Of a stretch of 62,838 nucleotides of DNA, positions 7,419 through 15,902 are shown one piece after another. The translations under genes were made by a program, and so were the position numbers. Position 1 is the first letter of the stretch, and the number at the start of each line of letters is the position of its first letter. The stretch comes from an uncultured Sporosarcina sp. (GTDB lineage Bacteria > Bacillota > Bacilli > Bacillales_A > Planococcaceae): contig CANSAF010000011.1 in assembly GCA_947644645.1 (NCBI GenBank), forward strand, positions 1 through 62,838. The letters run 5' to 3'. A model generated the notes under the pieces. It saw only the letters and a program-made list of their open reading frames with translations. It was not told the DNA's origin and searched no databases.

Positions 7419-8981
7419 TTACCCATTCATTTTCCTTACGTCTTGTCTTTTATTTACATAAGACAGTATGTCATCTAACTCACCGACTACTTTTTCAAAA
7501 ACGCCAATCTTTTTATATAAGAGATTTAAAATATGGTCTTCAATTGTATTTTGAACGGCTAAATTATAAATATAGACATCTTCATCTTGTCCAATTCGAT
7601 GGACACGACCAATTCTTTGCTCTAATTTCATCGGGTTCCACGGTAGGTCATAATTGATGACATGGCTACAAAACTGAAGGTTAATCCCTTCACTACCAGA
7701 CTCTGTTGCAATGAGTACTTGTGCTTTTTGTTCAAATAATTGTTTCATCCAATCTCTTTTACTCTTGCTAAAACGACCGTTAAAAGGCACACTTGTAATC
7801 CCTTTCGAATACAAATAACTTTGCAAGTAGATTTGTGTCGCTTCATATTCTGTAAAAATAATGACTTTATCATTTGCTTTTTTTATAATGTCATAAGCTT
7901 TTTCTGCTTTTGAATGATGTTGCAAGCTCATTAATTGCGTAATGACTCGATCAATTTCAGCAATTTCTTCAGCATTTGTACATCTTTCTTTCATTTTCGT
8001 CAGTGTTAAACAAGTCGCTTCCTTACTGCTACACATTTCTCTTTGAAGCGTAATCATTGAAAAGCTATGCGAGAAAATAGGTGATAGCTCTTTTAAATTG
8101 GAAATGCGCTCATAAGCAGCTTGCTCTTCTTTGGTAAATTGAATTGGATATACCTGCACTTGACGGCTTGTCCACTCCATTTCAGTATCTTGTCGACGAT
8201 TTCTTACCATCACTTGATTGACCAATTCATGTAAAAATTCTTCCGCTTCATCATGTTGTTTATTTCCTTTAAATGCGGCTTGAAATGATTCATAATTCCC
8301 TAGATGACCCGGTTTTAACAAGGAAATTAAATGAAACAACTCGAATACATTATTTTGAATCGGCGTGGCCGTTAATAATAAACAAAACTTCTTTTTTAAG
8401 TTTTGAACGAATTGATAGTTTTTCGTTTGATGATTTTTCAATTTATGTGCTTCATCAATAATAATTAAGTCAAAATCCTCTGCATAAATTTGGTCGCGAT
8501 AAGCTTCTCTTTTTGCCATATCAATGCTCATGACGACAATTTGGCAAGCATTTAAAGCATAGTTTTTTCGATAAGCAATTGCTGGGATATGGAATTTTTG
8601 ATTTAATTCATCTACCCATTGATTGACCAAAGATGCCGGTGCTAAAATAAGTGCTTTTTTGACAAGTCCTCTCACTAAATACTCTTTTAAAATTAAACCT
8701 GCTTCTATCGTTTTCCCAAGCCCCACTTCATCTGCCAATATGGCTTTTCCATTCATCTTTTCAATGACTGTTTCCGCCGCTTCTAATTGATGGTCAAAAG
8801 GTTTTAAATTTGGTAGATGCTTCAACGCTTGTAAACCATGAAAATCAGAGATTAAATTTTCTTTTTCTATGTCGTAACTCATCGAATAAAAAAGCCATGA
8901 ATCCCATTTTTCTTGATCATCTAAACGCTTTAAAAACTTTTCTTTCCAATCTGATGTTTTTTCGATACGCAGTGTAATCAC
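7419..8981 (-). CDS. yqhH: SNF2-family helicase YqhH
   Basis: Superfamily 2 Snf2/RapA-like ATPase, a DNA- or RNA-polymerase-associated translocase. Motif I DEVGLGKT is at residues 84-91, DEAH at 176-179 and TATP at 204-207. The C-terminal helicase lobe has EGINLQFCSHVINYDLPWNP and QRIGRVHRIGQ. At 520 residues it is slightly shorter than B. subtilis YqhH. The start is ambiguous: GTG at 8981 lies inside a near-perfect ribosome-binding sequence (AAGGTGATT), while an in-frame CTG at 8972 is better spaced from it. The partner is yqhG. The true substrate of this family is unknown. Confidence 0.9.
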   Translation of the reverse strand: MITLRIEKTSDWKEKFLKRLDDQEKWDSWLFYSMSYDIEKENLISDFHGLQALKHLPNLKPFDHQLEAAETVIEKMNGKAILADEVGLGKTIEAGLILKEYLVRGLVKKALILAPASLVNQWVDELNQKFHIPAIAYRKNYALNACQIVVMSIDMAKREAYRDQIYAEDFDLIIIDEAHKLKNHQTKNYQFVQNLKKKFCLLLTATPIQNNVFELFHLISLLKPGHLGNYESFQAAFKGNKQHDEAEEFLHELVNQVMVRNRRQDTEMEWTSRQVQVYPIQFTKEEQAAYERISNLKELSPIFSHSFSMITLQREMCSSKEATCLTLTKMKERCTNAEEIAEIDRVITQLMSLQHHSKAEKAYDIIKKANDKVIIFTEYEATQIYLQSYLYSKGITSVPFNGRFSKSKRDWMKQLFEQKAQVLIATESGSEGINLQFCSHVINYDLPWNPMKLEQRIGRVHRIGQDEDVYIYNLAVQNTIEDHILNLLYKKIGVFEKVVGELDDILSYVNKRQDVRKMNG

Positions 8982-9034
8982 CTTATTATGTCTGACTTTT
9001 TATCATTAGTATGGACAATCAATCTTAAAAACAT

Positions 9035-9077
9035 ACAAGAGGCTGTCCGATAGCTTCACTGTCGGACAGCCTCTTGT
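9035..9077 (-). terminator. Terminator after the ugp operon
   Basis: A perfect 16-bp stem, ACAAGAGGCTGTCCGA (9035-9050) with its complement (9062-9077), is followed on the minus strand by ATGTTTTT. It lies just past the stop of the phosphodiesterase gene and ends the ugp transcript. Confidence 0.85.
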
Positions 9078-9081
9078 AATT

Positions 9082-9798
9082 TCATTTGCTATAAGGCAAC
9101 ATTTTCTCTGGATAATCTGTGAAAATGGCTTGAATACCGATTGCCTTTAATGCTTCAAGTTCATTCTCTTTATTCACAGTAAATATGCGTACTGGAACAT
9201 TTTCTTCAATGAGTTCCTTCACAAAATCTCCCTTTGCAGATGGCTTATATAAATGCAATCCATCTGTTGGAACAACGCGCAAATAATTTAACGGCTCCAC
9301 AAGTGTTTCCATAAATAATGCAGCTGTGACAAGCTCTGGCTGAAGTTGTTTGATTTTACGAATTGCTCCATGGTTGAAAGAAGAAATAATGACACGCTCT
9401 TCAAATCCATACTGACCGATTAACGCGACAACTTTTTCTTCCAATGCTTCATATGCATAAACATCAGATTTCAATTCAATATTAATTAGATGATTTGTGT
9501 TTACATACACTTGAAAAACTTCTTCCAAAGTTGGGATTGTTTCTCCTGCAAAATCTTGTGCAAACCAACTGCCATAATCATAACGCTTTAATTCTTCTAA
9601 TGTCATCTCTTTAACGGGCCCACTACCATTAGAAGTTCGGTCAATGGTTTCATCATGAATAACGACAATTTCTCCATCTTTTGATAAATGAACGTCTAAC
9701 TCTACGCCTTGAATCGGGAGTCTTGCAGCTTCCTTAAAAGCCGCAAGCGTATTTTCTGGATGTGTTCCTGAAGAACCTCGGTGAGCAAATATCTCCAC
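9082..9798 (-). CDS. Glycerophosphodiester phosphodiesterase (GDPD/UgpQ type)
   Basis: Hydrolyses glycerophosphodiesters to glycerol-3-phosphate and an alcohol. The 238-residue TIM-barrel GDPD domain has HRGSSGTHPENT at the N-terminus, ELDVHLSKDGE with the metal acidic residues, the HDETIDRTSNG motif and IELKSD. It has no signal peptide, so it is cytoplasmic and acts on imported substrate. The longer frame to 9879 overlaps the binding-protein gene; AAGGAGGAA followed 7 nt later by GTG (9798) gives a standard start immediately before EIFAHRG. It is the last gene of the ugp operon. Confidence 0.92.
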   Translation of the reverse strand: MEIFAHRGSSGTHPENTLAAFKEAARLPIQGVELDVHLSKDGEIVVIHDETIDRTSNGSGPVKEMTLEELKRYDYGSWFAQDFAGETIPTLEEVFQVYVNTNHLINIELKSDVYAYEALEEKVVALIGQYGFEERVIISSFNHGAIRKIKQLQPELVTAALFMETLVEPLNYLRVVPTDGLHLYKPSAKGDFVKELIEENVPVRIFTVNKENELEALKAIGIQAIFTDYPEKMLPYSK

Positions 9799-9820
9799 TT
9801 GTACTTCCTCCTTCATATGA

Positions 9821-11164
9821 TTATTGTTTCGTTTTATTGGCAATTTCCATTGCCCGATTTGTCCCCTTTGCTGCTTCATCTAATGCTTCTTGCGGATCTT
9901 TTCCTTGGTATAACTCTTCCAACGCTGTCACAATTTGCTGACGTGATTCCGGGAATACTGAAATAAGTGCGCCTTGTGTTGCAAGACCTGGCACTGTATC
10001 TTGTAATTGGTCAACTGTTACTTTAATTTGCGGTGTTTCTTCCCAAGCTTTTTGAACACTTTCTTCTTCATAAGCGGCTGGGTTAATCGCAAAATAACCT
10101 GTTTCTAAATGCCATTTCGCTTGAATTTCTGGTGTTGTTAAATACTTCATAAACTCCCAAGCTGCCTCTTGCTCTTTTTCTGAAATTCCTTTTGACATCC
10201 ATAATGATGCACCGCCAATCACAACACCATTACGCTCTACATCATCAGCATAAGGAATGTAAGCAACACCCACTTCAAAAGGTGAGTTCGCAATCATATC
10301 CGCCACACCTGCTGATGAATCTAAATACATCGCAACTTTTTCAGTTGAAAATGCCGCTCGAATATCATCCCAATTCGTACCAAAGTTTCCAAATGTCCCT
10401 GCTTTATTCATCGTATCTAAGAAATTAAACACTTTTAATCCTTCTTCTCCGTTAAATAACGCTTCTGTCGCATCTCCCGAACGTCCATTCTCTTCATTGA
10501 CGTAAAGACCGCCTTGCGTTGCGACAAGTTGCTCAAAGAACCAACCATATGTTAATAATGAAAATCCAGCCATCTCATCTGTTTTTAATTTTGCTGCCGC
10601 ATCAATGACTTCTTGGAATGTTTCAGGTGCTTTTTCAGGATCTAATCCCGCTGCTTTAAAAGCATCTTTATTATAAACCATGACAGGTGTCGATGAGTTA
10701 AATGGCATTGAATAGAGCTCACCATCTACTTTATAATAATTTAAAATATTTTCTTCCAACTGCGATAAATCATAATCGTATTTTTCAATGAACGTATTCA
10801 TCGGCTCTACAAAACCGCTATCTATCATATATTTCGTTCCTACTTCGAAAACTTGTGTAATCGCCGGTGCATCTGGCGTGCCTCCTACACTGCGTAACTT
10901 TGTTAATGATTCTTCATACGAACCCTGGAACTCGGCTCTTACGACAAATTCATCTTGTGACTCGTTAAATGACGCAACGATATCATCCAAAGACTCTTGC
11001 CCAGATCCCGTCATCGCATGCCAAAACTCTATTTCCGTTTTCCCCTCACCATTCTCACTTGCATCATTCTTTTCTCCCCCAGAGTCACTGTTCGTACAAG
11101 CTGCAAGCATTAGCACACTGACGATGAACAATAAAAATAATTTCATATTGATAAACTTCTTCAC
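9821..11164 (-). CDS. ugpB: Glycerol-3-phosphate/glycerophosphodiester-binding lipoprotein (UgpB)
   Basis: Extracellular solute-binding protein of the carbohydrate ABC family. The 447-residue protein starts at GTG 11164 (MKKFINMKLF), with AAAGGGA about 10 nt upstream; a GTG at 11173 is too close to that site. The lipobox MLAAC places the acylated cysteine at 23, followed by a Ser/Gly/Asn-rich linker and a type I binding fold (FWHAMTGSGQESL, VGTKYMIDSGFVEPM). Substrate is inferred from neighbouring ugpA/E/C and the GDPD gene; binding of another sugar phosphate is possible. Confidence 0.88.
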   Translation of the reverse strand: MKKFINMKLFLLFIVSVLMLAACTNSDSGGEKNDASENGEGKTEIEFWHAMTGSGQESLDDIVASFNESQDEFVVRAEFQGSYEESLTKLRSVGGTPDAPAITQVFEVGTKYMIDSGFVEPMNTFIEKYDYDLSQLEENILNYYKVDGELYSMPFNSSTPVMVYNKDAFKAAGLDPEKAPETFQEVIDAAAKLKTDEMAGFSLLTYGWFFEQLVATQGGLYVNEENGRSGDATEALFNGEEGLKVFNFLDTMNKAGTFGNFGTNWDDIRAAFSTEKVAMYLDSSAGVADMIANSPFEVGVAYIPYADDVERNGVVIGGASLWMSKGISEKEQEAAWEFMKYLTTPEIQAKWHLETGYFAINPAAYEEESVQKAWEETPQIKVTVDQLQDTVPGLATQGALISVFPESRQQIVTALEELYQGKDPQEALDEAAKGTNRAMEIANKTKQ

Positions 11165-11183
11165 ATTTAACACATCCCTTTTT

Positions 11184-12002
11184 TTATTTTAAAGCCCCTT
11201 GTGATAAACCTTTTTGTAATTGTTTTTGACCTAAAAATAGTAATAATAAGGTTGGAATAATGACGACAATAACACCAGCCATTACAACGCCCCATTCTGT
11301 TGCAGTTTCTTGTGATTGCAATTGTTTCAAACCAATCTGCACGGTACGTACGGAATCATTTGTTGTAATCAATAACGGCCATAAATACATATTCCAAGTC
11401 GTTAAAAAACCGTAAGCGCCTAATGTAACTAGGCTTGTTTTAGATATTGGTAAAATGACTCTACGGAAAAAAGCAAAACGACTAATCCCCGCAATTCTCG
11501 CTGCTTCATGTAATTCAACTGGAATCGTTTTAAAATGCTGTCTTAATAAAAACGTCCCAAATGCTAATGCAAAAAATGGAAATGTTAATCCTTGATATGT
11601 GTTTAACCAGTCTAACTTTTGAATGATGAAGAAATTCGGAATCATCGTCGCTTCCCACGGGATCATCATTGTGGAAATAAATAAGTAAAACACAAAATTA
11701 CTGCCGCGAAACGGTAAAAACACAAATGCGTAAGCAGCTAAACTACATACGATTAATTGTCCCAACATGACGCCTGCCGAAACAATAAAGCTATTCAATA
11801 AATATTTCAGTAAAGGTAAACGTTCAAATACTTTACTGTAATTTTCAAATTGAATAGACTGCGGAAAAAAACGTCCTTGCATAATTTCCGGACCTGTCAT
11901 AAAGGAAATCATCAATGCATAAATCACCGGAAAAAACACGATAAATGATGTGACAATTAATAAGCTGTATAATCCAATCTTTTTTGGAAGGCTCATTGTC
12001 AT
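11184..12002 (-). CDS. ugpE: Glycerol-3-phosphate ABC transporter permease UgpE
   Basis: MalG/UgpE-type inner permease subunit, 272 residues with about six hydrophobic segments. The EAA loop VELHEAARIAGISRFAFFRR contacts the ATPase. Its start overlaps the stop of ugpA by 4 nt, and GAAGGTG precedes it, so translation is coupled. ugpB follows after 19 nt. Pairing with ugpA and the binding protein supports glycerol-3-phosphate or glycerophosphodiester import. Confidence 0.9.
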   Translation of the reverse strand: MTMSLPKKIGLYSLLIVTSFIVFFPVIYALMISFMTGPEIMQGRFFPQSIQFENYSKVFERLPLLKYLLNSFIVSAGVMLGQLIVCSLAAYAFVFLPFRGSNFVFYLFISTMMIPWEATMIPNFFIIQKLDWLNTYQGLTFPFFALAFGTFLLRQHFKTIPVELHEAARIAGISRFAFFRRVILPISKTSLVTLGAYGFLTTWNMYLWPLLITTNDSVRTVQIGLKQLQSQETATEWGVVMAGVIVVIIPTLLLLFLGQKQLQKGLSQGALK

Positions 12003-12901
12003 TGATAATGCACCTTCTTTTCTCCAAATTTAAATTGTAAAACCGTAACAATTAAAATTAAAATAAATAAAAATACTGCTTGTGCACTTGCTGTTCCAAA
12101 TTGATAATTCACAAATGCTTCCCGGTAAATCGAATACACGATTAAATTGGTTGACTGGGATGGTCCACCTTTCGTCAAAATATCAATTTGTCCGAATGAT
12201 TGAAACGCGTTAATCAATGAAATCGTAATAATAAAAAATAAAGTCGGGGATAACATCGGAATTGTGATGCGTCTTAATCTGTAAAAATAACCCGCGCCAT
12301 CGATTCGAGAACTTTCATAAAGATGTTCGTCAATATTTTGCAAACCACCGAGTATAATTAAAAATGAAAAACCAAGATTCATCCAAATTGTTGATAGAGA
12401 AACAGAAAACAAAGCCCACTCCGGATCCAGTAACCACTGGATTTGAGGGATATTGACGACACTTAGTAATCGATTAAACATGCCGATACTTGGGTGAAAA
12501 AGGAATAACCAGACGACTGAAGATGCTGCGACTGAAACACCCATTGTCGATGAATAGATCGTTCGAAAAAAGCCAATTCCTTTTAATTTTTCATTGGCTA
12601 ATAATGCTAAAAATAAGGCAATGATAATTCCAATCGGCACAGTATATAATACGAATAAGCCAGTTGCTTTCATGCTATTCAAAAACTCAGGTGACTGGAG
12701 TAAATAAGCATAATTATCAAAGCCAACATTTAACACTGCTTTTCCAGACTGATCCGTTAAGTAAAAACTTAAATAGATCGTTCGTAACATCGGATAAAAA
12801 ATAAAGACTGAAAACAATAAAACAGAAGGTAAAAGATATAAAATTGCTGTGCGTCCATTTGCCGATTTTGCCCACCAACCATTTTTCACTTCGGTGTTCA
12901 T
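11999..12901 (-). CDS. ugpA: Glycerol-3-phosphate ABC transporter permease UgpA
   Basis: MalF/UgpA-type permease, 300 residues, with a short cytoplasmic N-terminus, six hydrophobic segments and the EAA-type loop LYESSRIDGAGYFYRLRRIT. Overlapping ATGA junctions with both ugpC upstream and ugpE downstream show tight translational coupling in the operon ugpC-A-E-B-GDPD. Confidence 0.9.
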   Translation of the reverse strand: MNTEVKNGWWAKSANGRTAILYLLPSVLLFSVFIFYPMLRTIYLSFYLTDQSGKAVLNVGFDNYAYLLQSPEFLNSMKATGLFVLYTVPIGIIIALFLALLANEKLKGIGFFRTIYSSTMGVSVAASSVVWLFLFHPSIGMFNRLLSVVNIPQIQWLLDPEWALFSVSLSTIWMNLGFSFLIILGGLQNIDEHLYESSRIDGAGYFYRLRRITIPMLSPTLFFIITISLINAFQSFGQIDILTKGGPSQSTNLIVYSIYREAFVNYQFGTASAQAVFLFILILIVTVLQFKFGEKKVHYQ

Positions 12902-14031
12902 AAGCGCACCTCATCTTGCAATGTATAACTCCCCACATTTGAGGGTTTCTTAATTAACCGTTCTGTTTCGCCGTCAAATACACATAATGCGTCAAAATCG
13001 ATTTCTAGTGGAATGATATCGCCAATTTTGATTTGCCATTGTCCACTCCATTTAACCGACCATTCTTTCTGTCCAATCTGAAAAGAGAAAACTGTTTCAT
13101 TCCCTAATACCTCAACATTTGTTACTTTTACATCGACTTTGTTCTTAGGAGCCGTCTCTTCTTTTGCAATTTGTAAATGTTCTGGGCGAATACCAATCGT
13201 TAATAGTCGATTTTCAAATGCTAAACAATCTTCAGACGTAAGTGCGAGAGAAAATTTCTCTTCGATGATTAATTCATTTGTTTTTGGATTCACTTTTGCA
13301 TTGGCTAAATTCATTGCCGGTGAGCCGACAAATGTTGCAACAAAAGGATTCGCTGGATAATTATAAATATCAATCGGTTTTCCAACTTGTTGAATTTCCC
13401 CTTTATGCAAGATCATAATGCGATCTCCCATCGTCATCGCTTCTACTTGATCATGGGTAACATAAATCATTGTCATATTCAGCTCTCTTTGAATACGTCT
13501 TAATTCAGAACGCATTTGTGCACGCAACTTTGCATCTAAATTTGAAAGTGGCTCGTCCATTAAACAAATTGGGGCTTCACTGACAATGGCACGTGCTAAA
13601 GCAACACGCTGTCTTTGCCCACCTGAAAGCTCTCTAGGTTTTCTTTTTAAATAATCTGTTAATCCCAGCATTTCTGCTGCATCGGCTACACGTTTTATTT
13701 GAACGTCTTTCTTTATTTTTTTAACATCCAATCCAAAAGCAATATTCTGCTCAACTGTTAAATGTGGATACAATGCATAGTTTTGAAACACCATTGATAA
13801 CTCACGTTTATTAGGCGGCAAATGATTCGCAACTGTTTCACCAATTTTTAAAGTGCCACCCGTAATTTCTTCGAGCCCTGCAATCATCCGAAGCATTGTA
13901 CTTTTCCCGCATCCCGATGGTCCAACAAGTACAAAAAATTCTCCTGGCTCAATCGTTACATTAATATTTGATATGACATTATCCGTTTTATTATAGCTTT
14001 TCGAGATATCAACCAATTCTACTTTTTTCAC
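12898..14031 (-). CDS. ugpC: ABC transporter ATP-binding protein UgpC/MsmX family
   Basis: ATPase of the CUT1 sugar/glycerol-3-phosphate importer family, 377 residues. Walker [10 protein letters not shown] is at 37-45, signature LSGGQRQR at 135-142, Walker B CLMDEP at 156-161 and the switch His in VTHDQVEAM. The C-terminal 130 residues form the OB/TOBE regulatory domain typical of MalK/UgpC. It is the first gene of the operon, an order unlike E. coli ugpBAEC. Upstream lies a candidate PhoP-box array. In some Bacilli such ATPases serve several importers, so exclusive use by Ugp is not certain. Confidence 0.9.
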   Translation of the reverse strand: MKKVELVDISKSYNKTDNVISNINVTIEPGEFFVLVGPSGCGKSTMLRMIAGLEEITGGTLKIGETVANHLPPNKRELSMVFQNYALYPHLTVEQNIAFGLDVKKIKKDVQIKRVADAAEMLGLTDYLKRKPRELSGGQRQRVALARAIVSEAPICLMDEPLSNLDAKLRAQMRSELRRIQRELNMTMIYVTHDQVEAMTMGDRIMILHKGEIQQVGKPIDIYNYPANPFVATFVGSPAMNLANAKVNPKTNELIIEEKFSLALTSEDCLAFENRLLTIGIRPEHLQIAKEETAPKNKVDVKVTNVEVLGNETVFSFQIGQKEWSVKWSGQWQIKIGDIIPLEIDFDALCVFDGETERLIKKPSNVGSYTLQDEVRL

Positions 14032-14117
14032 ATGTAAACTCCTCTCATTACTATCAAATCAATGATCGTAACTAAATTCATTTTTATCTTACATGGAATT
14101 TTATTTTTTTCTTTACT

Positions 14118-14167
14118 TTTCCAGATTTTTAACAAATGCTTTACAAAACTTGGTTAACCATTTTACC
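14118..14167 (+). promoter_or_regulatory. Candidate PhoP-box array upstream of ugpC
   Basis: TTTCCA (14118), TTAACA (14129), TTTACA (14140), TGGTTA (14151) and TTTACC (14162) stand every 11 bp on the plus strand, that is, on the non-coding strand relative to ugpC. The spacing equals that of the pst arrays and ugp is a classical Pho target. The reversed orientation, a poor fourth unit and no clear -10 keep this a candidate. Confidence 0.45.
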
Positions 14168-14267
14168 AATAAACCTCGACACAATAACATTCGTGCTTAC
14201 TTTTTCTAAATGCCTTATTTACAATTCCTTAATATCATATGTACAAGCAATTAAATGTAGAATGCAA

Positions 14268-14298
14268 AAAAACTCTCCAGCAAATCGCTGAAGAGTTT
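14268..14298 (-). terminator. Terminator of cstA
   Basis: On the minus strand, arm AACTCTTCAGC pairs with GCTGGAGAGTT and is followed by seven T residues. It lies directly after the cstA stop codon. Confidence 0.88.
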
Positions 14299-14304
14299 TC
14301 TTAG

Positions 14305-15735
14305 TTAGTCAACTACAATATCTGTTTCAATTTTATTCGCTTTATTTGATTTTGCTTTCCTAAAGAACCAAATGATGAAAATAACCATCATCGGAATGCC
14401 TGCGATAAACGAAACATTCAAATCTAAATTGAAACCAATTTTTTCGGATAAAATATAAACAAATACCATATAAGTAATGAAAATCGCTGGTACTAATGAC
14501 ACGATATATTTTTTGCCTTTAATATACAAATACATCGTCGCAATCCATAATGCAATTCCTGCTGTTGCTTGGTTTGCCCATGAGAAATAACGCCATAAAA
14601 TATTAAAGTCAATTTGTGTCAATAGAGCTGAAACTGCAAATAATGGCAGTGCAATTAATAATCGTTTGCCAACTTTCTTTTGATCCATTTTAATGTAATC
14701 TGCAATAATCGAACGTGCCGCTCTGAACGCTGTATCTCCTGAAGTAATCGGTAACACAATTGCACCAAGAACAGCGAGCGTTCCACCAACTGCACCTAAT
14801 AATGTCATGGACACTTCATTTACTACCGCTGATGGTGTACCCGAATTGATCATTTCGTTTAATGTTTGTCCATCGAGTAAGCTCATCGCCGCTGCCGCCC
14901 AAATCATTGCAATGACAGCTTCTGCAATCATCATGCCGTAAAATACATAGCGTCCTTCAGATTCTTTTTCGACCGTTCTAGAAATAATCGGTGATTGCGT
15001 CGCATGGAATCCTGATAACGCACCACAAGTAATCGTAAAGAATAAAATCGGGAAAATTGGTACATTTTCTGGATGCATATTTGCCAATGATAATTCTGGA
15101 ATTGTGTAATCAGAAAACAATAATGTAACACCAACACCCAATGTACCTAATAATAAGACTGCACCAAAAATCGGGTAGAAACGTCCGATGATTTTATCAA
15201 TCGGTAAAATCGTTGATAAGAAATAATAAATAAAAATAATCGTAATTAAAATGCCGACTGCCACTTTACCATTTAATAAAATTGCTAATAAAGAAGCTGG
15301 CGTTGTGACAAATACCGTTCCAACAAGCAATAAAAGCAATAGCGCAAAGACGTTTACAATATGCTTACTCACTGCGCCTAAAAACTTTCCTGCCAATTCA
15401 GGAATATGCGCACCTCGATTTCGAATCGAGATCATGCCTGTTAAATAATCATGAACAGCTCCTGCAAAAATAGAACCGACCACAATCCATATAAATGCGA
15501 CTGGACCAAATAACGCCCCCATAATTGGACCGAAAATGGGACCTGTCCCCGCAATATTTAATAATTGAATCAATGCGTTTTTATGTTTATTCATTGGCAC
15601 ATAGTCAACACCGTCACTATTTTCATAAGCAGGCGTTCTACGTGTATCATTTGGTTCAAATACCTTCTCAATGAATTTTCCGTAAATTAAATAACCAAAA
15701 ACTAATAATATGATAGATATCGCAAAAGTTAGCAC
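14305..15735 (-). CDS. cstA: CstA family carbon-starvation transporter
   Basis: Polytopic membrane protein of the CstA family, linked to pyruvate or peptide uptake during carbon starvation. The 476-residue short form has about 13-15 hydrophobic segments, the family motif NIAGTGPIFGPIMGALFGP and the segment ALSGFHATQSPI. AAAGGGG followed 7 nt later by GTG (15735) sets the start at LTFAIS; the frame extending to 15786 lacks a ribosome-binding site and would overlap the cre site. A promoter and a CcpA site lie just upstream. It is shorter than the roughly 600-700-residue E. coli and B. subtilis proteins. Substrate cannot be decided from sequence. Confidence 0.9.
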   Translation of the reverse strand: MLTFAISIILLVFGYLIYGKFIEKVFEPNDTRRTPAYENSDGVDYVPMNKHKNALIQLLNIAGTGPIFGPIMGALFGPVAFIWIVVGSIFAGAVHDYLTGMISIRNRGAHIPELAGKFLGAVSKHIVNVFALLLLLLVGTVFVTTPASLLAILLNGKVAVGILITIIFIYYFLSTILPIDKIIGRFYPIFGAVLLLGTLGVGVTLLFSDYTIPELSLANMHPENVPIFPILFFTITCGALSGFHATQSPIISRTVEKESEGRYVFYGMMIAEAVIAMIWAAAAMSLLDGQTLNEMINSGTPSAVVNEVSMTLLGAVGGTLAVLGAIVLPITSGDTAFRAARSIIADYIKMDQKKVGKRLLIALPLFAVSALLTQIDFNILWRYFSWANQATAGIALWIATMYLYIKGKKYIVSLVPAIFITYMVFVYILSEKIGFNLDLNVSFIAGIPMMVIFIIWFFRKAKSNKANKIETDIVVD

Positions 15736-15771
15736 ATCTATGCCCCTTTCTACTAAGTTCTTAAAGTTTAA

Positions 15772-15828
15772 TGCAACCGCTTTCAACGGACCGTATTCTA
15801 GTATACTTTAATGTCACAAAACTGTCAC
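15772..15828 (-). promoter_or_regulatory. cstA promoter with cre (CcpA) site
   Basis: On the minus strand GTGACA (15828-15823), a 17-bp spacer and TATACT (15805-15800) form a good sigma-A promoter. A cre-like TGAAAGCGGTTGCA (15785-15772) follows about 14 bp below the -10, near +10 to +20; it matches TGWAANCGNTNWCA with one mismatch. That position suits carbon catabolite repression by roadblock. Confidence 0.75.
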
Positions 15829-15842
15829 GTTAATTTTACAAA

Positions 15843-15896
15843 AAAAGAGAGTTATTAGTACAATCCATAGTAGGATTTTTCTAATAACTCTCTTTT
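15843..15896 (-). terminator. Terminator of mqo
   Basis: A perfect 16-bp stem, AAAAGAGAGTTATTAG with its complement (15843-15858 and 15881-15896), is followed on the minus strand by more T residues. Confidence 0.88.
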
Positions 15897-15902
15897 AAAA
15901 GA

